In this document: one piece after another, positions 12,701-21,700 of the stretch
How positions within the stretch are numbered: the stretch's first letter is position 1
Layout: each line of letters begins with the position of its first letter
Source of the DNA: Glandiceps talaboti
Lineage: Eukaryota; Hemichordata; Enteropneusta; Spengelidae
NCBI RefSeq assembly: GCF_964340395.1
Contig: NC_135564.1
Span: 1,127,501 to 1,162,500 of the forward strand
DNA length: 35,000 nt
Direction: 5' to 3'
Translations under genes and position numbers: made by a program
Notes under the pieces: model-generated
Told to the model about the DNA's origin: nothing
What the model saw: the letters and a program-made list of their open reading frames with translations, nothing else
Database searches by the model: none

Positions 12701-15700
12701 TATTCAAACAGAGATTACAATATGCTGGTCTGTTAAAATGTTTTAATCTCCATACATGGTTACCATCATCTTTGACATTCTGAAATTGAAAAAAAAAATC
12801 ACAACATAAATTAATTTTTATGATAAAAAGTAATCAAATTCTGTTAAAGGAAAAATTCAATCTTGAAACTCTGTATTTGTCAAGATAAAGAGATTACAGT
12901 AAATGTGATGTCACTTCCTGCAAGTTTTTTCCCATAAGCCCTTGCAGGAATTTTCCAAAATTGATGAACACATGTTAAGTGTAGTTGCTTACACTCTTCC
13001 TGTACACGTATTATGATTTTTGTTCTTCAAATAAATGAGTAATACATTTTGTAAATAAATAAATATTGAATACCAAAACAAAGCAAAAGAAAGAATGTTA
13101 CTATGACTACAGTCGATGACTGTGAGCTAGCAATACATTAATAATCATGCTGTCATAAATGACAAAATTATAAATTTTTGATTTCTTGAGTCTCAATATT
13201 TCTTGAAAAAGCAATTACTGGTGAGGAAAGATTTGTAAACAACACTTAAAGATATGCAGCTTTGGTGAGGACAAGAGTTGCACCGGGAATGTTTTTTTAA
13301 ACTGTTTTCTTAAATATAATCAACTTGCTTGTAATATATTGTATACCCATGAACAGTGTTGAATCACCTGTAGGTAAACAATTTTATGTAGCTGTACATA
13401 TAACATAGTACAATAAATATAATCAAATTGAATTTTAGATCCACACCCTAAAATCAGCACCCCCAATGTGATAATATGCTTTCAATCTGCTGCTATACTA
13501 TTTATGGATAAAGTAGACCTCTGATTAGTATGTACAATGTCAAATTATTGGTATTTTAACAATTTTCAGTAAAATATATTGTGGTTGTCTGATCGAAAAA
13601 AATATGATATCAGTTACAGCTTGTGTAGCTTTAATGAGAGGAATTGTAGATGAATAAAGATAATTTTGATTAGAAGTGTATTACTTACTGTATCTAAGCC
13701 TAATAATACTAATAGTGGTATTGTTGTCATTCCACCACGAATCCATTCCTCCAATGACACTGTACCATCTGAATCATAGTCTATCTCTACCATCATATCT
13801 TGAAGTATCTAGTGGAGAGAACAACACACAAACAAATGAACAATTCAACAAACAAACATACACATACAAGTTTACAATACAAGAGTGCTACAGATATTGT
13901 TAAATCACAGTGACCTATCACTTTTAAATTGCACTGGATAAGCACAGTCTCAGATAAAGGGCTTTCTTTGCATGCAATCTGACAATATTGACATTCAAGA
14001 TCCAATCAAAGTCTGATTGGTTAGTTCGATTTTTACAGCCTTTTGATTGGCTATTGGCAGTGAACAAGGCTCTACTTTTTTCATTGAGATATATTTTTTC
14101 ATTTTAATAAATTACAATTTTAGTCTAAACTTATATTCTTGTTGGGGTGATTTTTTTTGCAGAGAACAATATTGAAGTGACCCGACAAATACTCAAAAGA
14201 TAATATTGAATTTATATTATAGTTTCACTTTGATTTGTGGTGTGAAAATTTTTACTCACTGGTCTTAACTCTGACACATCCCATCCTAAGTATTCAGCCA
14301 CATGCATCATTTGGTTAACTATGCAATCCAGCTCCTGAAAAAGAAATAAAATTGTCAGTGACAAACACCCCAAAAACTGTTGTGTTATAGGTTAACAATT
14401 GCTCATATTTTCTCATCTATTGCCTACTTCTCATGAAAATTACTACTACTAGATCTTTCCAAATACAGCACCCTCTGGTGACAAAGTGAAGTAGTGTGAT
14501 GCACAAGTTAGGTATACAAAATTACTCTGTTATTGACCTCTGACCCAACACAAAAGATTCTGATAGAGAAAACCTTTATGTCTCTCTGTCTGGAGAACAA
14601 TTTGAACGGAATATCACAACATGAATCATCAACAAGAGAGGACAACAGTACTGTACAACTATCATCTTACTTTTCGCAGTCAAATAAAAATAACAATAAT
14701 AACAATAATAATAATAATAATAATAACTTTAATACACAACTGTATCATCAGTGAATACAGTATGATAAACAACAACAACAACAACAACAAAATAATAACG
14801 ACAAATAATAGTACTTCTTGTCAGAAATGTTAAATTTTGTATTTGTTCTTGTGTTGAAACCATCCAGATATTTAACAATTGCAGGACAACTGGCTAACAA
14901 TTATTATATTAAAGTTAGCAAGCTAGGTTTTTTGAATGCAGTAAAAGGGTGAGGGTTTATTTGATGCTGTAAAAGGGTGAGATTTTATTTGATGCTGTAA
15001 AAGGGTGAGATTTTATTTGATGCTGTAAAAGGGTGAGATTTTATTTGATGTGCTGTAAAAGGGTGAGATTTTATTTGATGCTGTAAAAGGGTTAGGTTTT
15101 ATTGCAATGTGGTGAGGTTTCATTTGGTGTTGTAAAAGGGTGAGGTTTCAGTTGATGTTGTAAAAGGGTGAGGTTTTAGTTGATGCTGAAAAAAAGGGTT
15201 AGGTTTTAATGCAATGTGGTGATGTTTCATTTGATGTTGTGAAAGAGTGAGGTTTTAATAGTCGGTGCTGTAAAAGGGTGAGGTTTTATTTCATGTTGTA
15301 AAAGGGTGAGATTTTATTGAACACTGCTATGATCAGGTTTTATTGCAACATAATTGTGAGGAGAAAATATCAGTACTTACTGAGCTATCGAGCAGTCCAT
15401 TTCCGTCAGTGTCATACAATCGAAACATAACTGAAATTGAAAAAAGGATTGAGTTTGATAAATGGATGACCCCGATTTGTTAGGGAGTTTAAATCCTTGT
15501 TATTAATCAATGACAACCTTGATTCATGACTAGATTTTACAAATGTGATGTCAGTCAGTTTTGTAACTTCTATGCTCATTGTTACATACCATATGGAGAA
15601 ATGGGATTCAGATTTTTTCAAAAGTGACAAGAAAAGACAATTCTATGTTATGACTAGTTCTTTATAAATACTAGTAAGTCTGTCGGATAACAATTAAAGT

Positions 15701-18700
15701 AATTAACTTTCATATGTCATTTATCAAAAATATTGATATAACCGTCAGACCTCATCAAACAATTCTACATCAGACCTGTTAATAAACAAACAAACAAACA
15801 AACAAACAAACAAACAACAACAAAACTACCCACCTATTGAGTTGTCAATAAACAAACTAATAATGAACTAACTGATCAATTCCCCATCTATGTACCCACC
15901 CACCTGCCCAACCATTAATGAACCAACCTGTACCCACCTGCCCAACCATTAATGAACCAACCTATCTTTTATCCATGCACCTACCCCATCCACCCACCCA
16001 TTAACCAAATAACTATTAATGAACCAACCAATCTTTAACCACCAAAAAGCAAGTGAGTACAAAATAAAGACTTACATTCTAGTTTATCTTCAGGTTTTCC
16101 TCCTTCTAACAGTGAGAGATAACACACAATATCTTTCATATAAACCACCTGACTAGCTACAGCACGGTGTACACCTTCAGGATATTCTTCTCTAGGTCCG
16201 GTAGGTTCTACTTTTTCTTCCTCACTAGAACTATCGTCTCGTTCCATCAGTGTCTTGTGTCGCCTGAAGAATGATCTTGGCAAGGAGCTAGCTTTTATCC
16301 TGCGTGCTTTTTGCCTCTGTGATTTTTTGGAAGATTTTGCTTGGGATTTTTCTGGAATGTAAAGTATGCCTGTATGTCATGTCAGTTTTTGAAATTGGCT
16401 AAAAAACAACAAATACTAGGTTTATTAAGTAAAATAGAATGAAATTAAATAAATTAAATTCAAATGAAATATTTAGTAACTAAATTAACAGAAATGAAAA
16501 TTAATGCCATTGGTATTGCAGCACAACGATGCTAATATTATCATAATTATTACCATGAACCGAGTATAATCTATTTATAGTTGCTATGGCCATTATAGTG
16601 GTTGCTAGGTATTTCAATAGTCACCCATTAATAATGTTAATGTCAAAAATACTACACGATTTGTTGTTGTTATTAGGTCATGGACTCACCAAATTTTTTC
16701 TTTTACAAAAAAATTCCCTAGCTGACTCAAAAGGCAAATAAGATATATTTGTCTTAACTGAAAACATTCTAGCTAGGTTGTTCCTAAGGGTATGGTAATT
16801 GTTGCTAGATATTTTTGTCAAATATATGGAATGCTAGTTTTATGGTCTACCTGTAATTGTTGTTGCTAAGGGCATGGTAATTATTGCTAGGCATTTTTGT
16901 CAAATATATGGAATGCTAGCTCTATGGTCTACCTGTGATTACACTTTGGTTAAGTAGCTGCTATGAGCAGTCATCATTTTCAGGAACGTGTACTATTTTG
17001 TGACCTACAAAATCATACTTAGAGGTTGAAATATCTGTGGTTTTGCAGTTGCTATGGGTACAGTCATGGTTGCTAGGAACTGTTTTATTTGTTCTGTGAA
17101 TACTCATTTTCAGACTTACCCATATTCATATTTATTTGGGTATAACATTACTTGTTTTTTAACAGTTGCTATGAGCATGGTCATGATTACCTAATGTTTC
17201 TCTATGTTTTCAGTTTTTGGTATATTTGTTCCAACTGACATGTAAATTCTTTATTTAGACACCCCACAGAACAGACCAATCGACATCATGCAGCAAACTG
17301 CAAAGCTTTTGAAGACCATTTGTACTTTATATTTTAATTTTGTTTTACTTCACAAAAGATATTTGGATGTTATAATGGCTAACATCTTGTTCAGTTTCAC
17401 ATTGATGGGTAATTGGAACTGTTACAGAAAGAATGTTATACATCATAATATTGAGAATACAATTCAAGAACGTGCTTGAGGCTTATGGACGGTTTGTACC
17501 ATACCGCTGAGAACAAATTTTGTAACTATATGTTACATTTATGTATGACAATTTTACTCCAATCTTTTATAACTTCTGCAAGGTAAGCATTAAAGGTGCA
17601 AGGCAATGTATGCCTTATAAGGAAATGTGCATATTTTGAGACATCTATATATGGTGTCAAAGTTCCTAATTTGTATATTTTGAGACATCTATATATGGTG
17701 TCAAACTTCCTAATTTGTATATTTTGAGACATCTATATATGGTGTCAAACTTCCTAATTTGGAAATGTGCATTTTTCAATATGTTACCATATATGGTGCT
17801 GCATTCCTTACTAATGAAATGTGCATATATTGAGACATTTATATAGTGTTAAACTTCCTAATTTGAAAATGTGCATTTTTCGATGTGTTACCATATATGG
17901 CACTCTATTCCTTACAATGGAATGTGAATATGTTACCATATGTGCTCCTTATAAGGAAATGTGCACATTTTGAGAAATCTATATATGGTGATGAACTTCC
18001 TAAAATGGAAATGTGCATTTTTCAATATGTTACCATATATGGTATTATACTCCTTATAAGGAAATGTGCATATTTTGAGAAATCTATATATGGTGATGAA
18101 CTCCTAATATGGAAATTAGCATTTTTTAAATATGTTTCCATACATGTTTACTGAACCCCTTTTAAGGGAAGTGTGCATATTTGTGAGGTATATTACCATA
18201 CATGTACATCGTGTTGAACTCCCTAATATTGTGCACTGTTCAATGTGCTACCTCAATGGTGTTGGCCCATACAAAGAAATGTGAATATTTTTATTTAACC
18301 ATATCACTGAGTGCTAAACTCAATCCTAATAAGAAAATTGAAATTGTTCAATATGTTTTCAAGTGCAGAGTTGAATTCCCGATATAGAACGTGCATTTTG
18401 AAAGATATGTTACCACGAAGTGTTGAACTCCATATATGGGAAAGTGCATTGTTCTGAATCACTATATATGGTGTTTGCTGAACCTGCCAATTGCAAGAAT
18501 CATGCAAAAATCGACTGAGTTGGTGCTCCCTCGCAAGACACTCAGAGCATTTTGAGATACAATGATTTCACCATTTGCCCCCCATGCAAATACTCACTTT
18601 GCAATATAGAAGTGGCTTTGATTTGATGCACAGAATGAATAGAGCCATTTGAAGCAGTGGATTTTTTGGAGGAGCTGCGTGAATGACTAGGAGAACCGGC

Positions 18701-21700
18701 GGGGGTTCCACCGCTTATTAAGTTAGGTACTGGCTTTGTGCTTGGAGTCTCTGTGTTATTGCTGGATCCTGAGAACAAAGTTTAGACATTAACGGCAAAT
18801 CATGGTTAGGATGAAATATGGTATAGAATACTAAACAGGCATACCAGGTAGTCAAATTAATACATAATCATGTAAACATGTCATACTTGAAAATGATGTA
18901 TGGTTATTAGGTGTTTGTGGTTGTTGTACTTGATATGCATATACATAATATATTATGAAGCAGATTGGCATATTCCATATTTCAGTTTGTCCGTAGCGTT
19001 CCAATGCTTCTATAGCATACAAACAATTGTGGTTGAGGCCCATAGACATTAACTATCCTATCTGAAGTTTTCATACAGACATCAGAATTCTTGTCAAATA
19101 GTCTTGAATACGTTGAAAGCAACACACTTTGAAACTGGGACCTACATTTTTTTTGTGATTAAAGCAAGGGTACAGCAAATGCAAAATATAAACTAAAATT
19201 TACTGTTGAGCTATTAATAGTCAACACACATATAAGTGGCTTGACAAACATAAAATGACTAAATAACAGAGACCATATGCATACAATTCAACATATTAAA
19301 GCCCAATGTTTGAATACCATGTTCATGCATTTGTGCTACCTTTACCCATAGTGTGGTGTGTCCTCTAATGATAGCCATATTTTGTTGTTGTGAGTCAAAA
19401 TGAGAAAAACTGGGATTTCTCATGAGTCACCACATAGTAAGAAATTGGAGAATACCAAATTTTGGTGTGTCACTAGGAATTGTGTGCATCAGTGGCAAAT
19501 TAGCTTAGAGAGCACTCTGCTGTGGTGTCACAAATATAAGATGGGATAATTATTTTGTTTAGGACTAAATTTTTCTATACCCTCAGTTAGACATGTTTCC
19601 ACACCAAAATTTTAATAGGTCGATATGTTACCTTCCATGAAGACTCTTAAAAAATAATGATGTGGTACAAGTGTTTGTGACATGATATTTGTATAGAAAT
19701 TACAAATTTGCACCAACCTTCTCTCCCAGGAATATTTTTATTATTATCATCATCTGGTGACTTCTTTACAAAGGATAAAAATAGATGCTGACAGAGATCT
19801 TCTGGCATAATATCCACATCCAAGTATGTCTCCATAAATAATTTAAATCCTTCATAATCTATGGGCTGGAAAAAGAAAATAACAACACCACCAACAAGTC
19901 AGTTTCTTATCCATAAGTAAGAAAATCTGCTAAAAATTTAGTTTCTTATCCACACGAAGGAAATGTGCTAAGAATTCAGTCACATGTCAAAAGTAATCTT
20001 ATTTGTCAGATATTGTTTTGCCTGCCTTTCGTCCACCTTTAATACTAGCAACTTGAAGAAAGAAGTACAAATGTAGTTACTTAAAATTTATGCTTAATAT
20101 AGTCTGGTTATCTTTAGTTCCTTTTTAATATTAAACTGAATTGCAGAAAGTAATATAGGATGGTCTAGTTATCACTGTTCTGTTTTGATATTAAATTTGT
20201 AGAAGGAAATATTCAGTATTCTATTTGACTATTAAAGTCTGGCTATATTGTGTTCTGTTTTAATATTGATTATACATCATTATATATACATGTATGATTA
20301 AATTATATAATTAATGTTTTCATATTTAATCTATAGAAGGAAATAGTTGGGTATAAATTTGATTATTGGTGTGCAATTCTATTAAATCTACAGAAGTGAA
20401 ATATTTGAATTTAATTTGGCCATCTTTGTACTGTTTTGATTTTAAATTTACAGTAGGAAATATTCTAATTTACAAATATGTTGAACTGTTCATTATTTGA
20501 ATCATAAGTAAATCTAGATTGAAATCATACATAGGTACTACATCTGCACTTGAAAACTATAAAAATGGAATTGGTGCTAGCTGCATTTTTAGTGAATTCC
20601 ATTTTCAGTGTATCTACTGTTGGGTCTTTAGGGAGATCATGGCAAATAGTTGGGATCATGGCCAATAGTTGGGATTATAGCCAATAGTTGGGATCATGGC
20701 CAATAGTTGGGATCATGGCCAATAGTTGGGATCATGGCCAATAGTTGGGATCATAGCCAATAGTTGGGATTATAGCCAATAGTTGGGATCATGGCCAATA
20801 GTTGTGATCATGGCCAATAGTTGGGATTATAGCCAATAGTTGGGATCATGGCCAATAGTTGGGATCATGGCCAATAGTTGGGATTATAGCCAATAGTTGG
20901 GATCATGGCCAATAGTTGGGATCATGGCCAATAGTTGGGATCATATCCAGTAGTTGGGATCATATCCAGTAGTTGGGATCATGGCCAATAGTTGGGATAA
21001 TGGCCAATAGTTGGGATCATGGCCAATAGTTGGGATCATGGCTAATAGTTGGGATCATGGCCAATAGTTGGGATCATATCCAGTAGTTGGGATCATAGCC
21101 AGTAGTTGGGATCATGGCCAATAGTTGAGATCATGGCCAATAGTTGGGATCATGGCCAATAGTTGGGATCATTGCCAATAGTTGGAATCATGGCCAATAG
21201 TTGGGATCATGGCCAATCGTTGGGATCATGGCCAATCGTTGGGGTCATGGCCAATCTTGGGATCATGGCCAATTGTTGGGATCATGGCCAATAGTTGTGA
21301 TCATAGCCAATAGTTGGGATTATGGCCAATATTTGGGATCATGGCCAATAGTTGGGATCATGGCCAATAGTTGGGATCATGGCCAATAGTTGTGATCATA
21401 GCCAATAGTTGGGATTATAGCCAATATTTGGGATCATGGCCAATAGTTGGGATCATGGCCAATAGTTGGGATTATGGCCAATAGTTGGGATCATGGCCAA
21501 TAGTTGGGATCATAGCCAATAGTTGGGATTATAGCCAATAGTTGGGATCATGGCCAATCGTTGGGGTCATGGCCAATAGTTGGGATCATGGCCAATAGTT
21601 GGGATTATAGCCAATAGTTGGGATCATAGCCAATAGTTGGGATCATGGCCAATAGTTGGGATCATGGCCAATAGTTGGGATCATGGCCAATAGTTGGGAT

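Noticed and set aside
12562-12783. 73-codon plus-strand frame
   Set aside because: It is the reverse strand of the DGK C1a exon and its duplicated end.
13614-13796. Stand-alone 60-codon EF-hand protein
   Set aside because: It is the DGK EF hand 2 exon running through its GTAAGT donor into intron; the spliced reading explains it.
14533-14833. Asn-rich proteins
   Set aside because: Translations of AAT/AAC simple repeats in an intron.
16035-16283. Stand-alone 82-codon minus-strand protein
   Set aside because: It is part of the DGK linker exon; the tail after LEC is intron.
18542-18778. Stand-alone 78-codon Ser-rich protein
   Set aside because: It is the DGK linker exon with intron at both ends.
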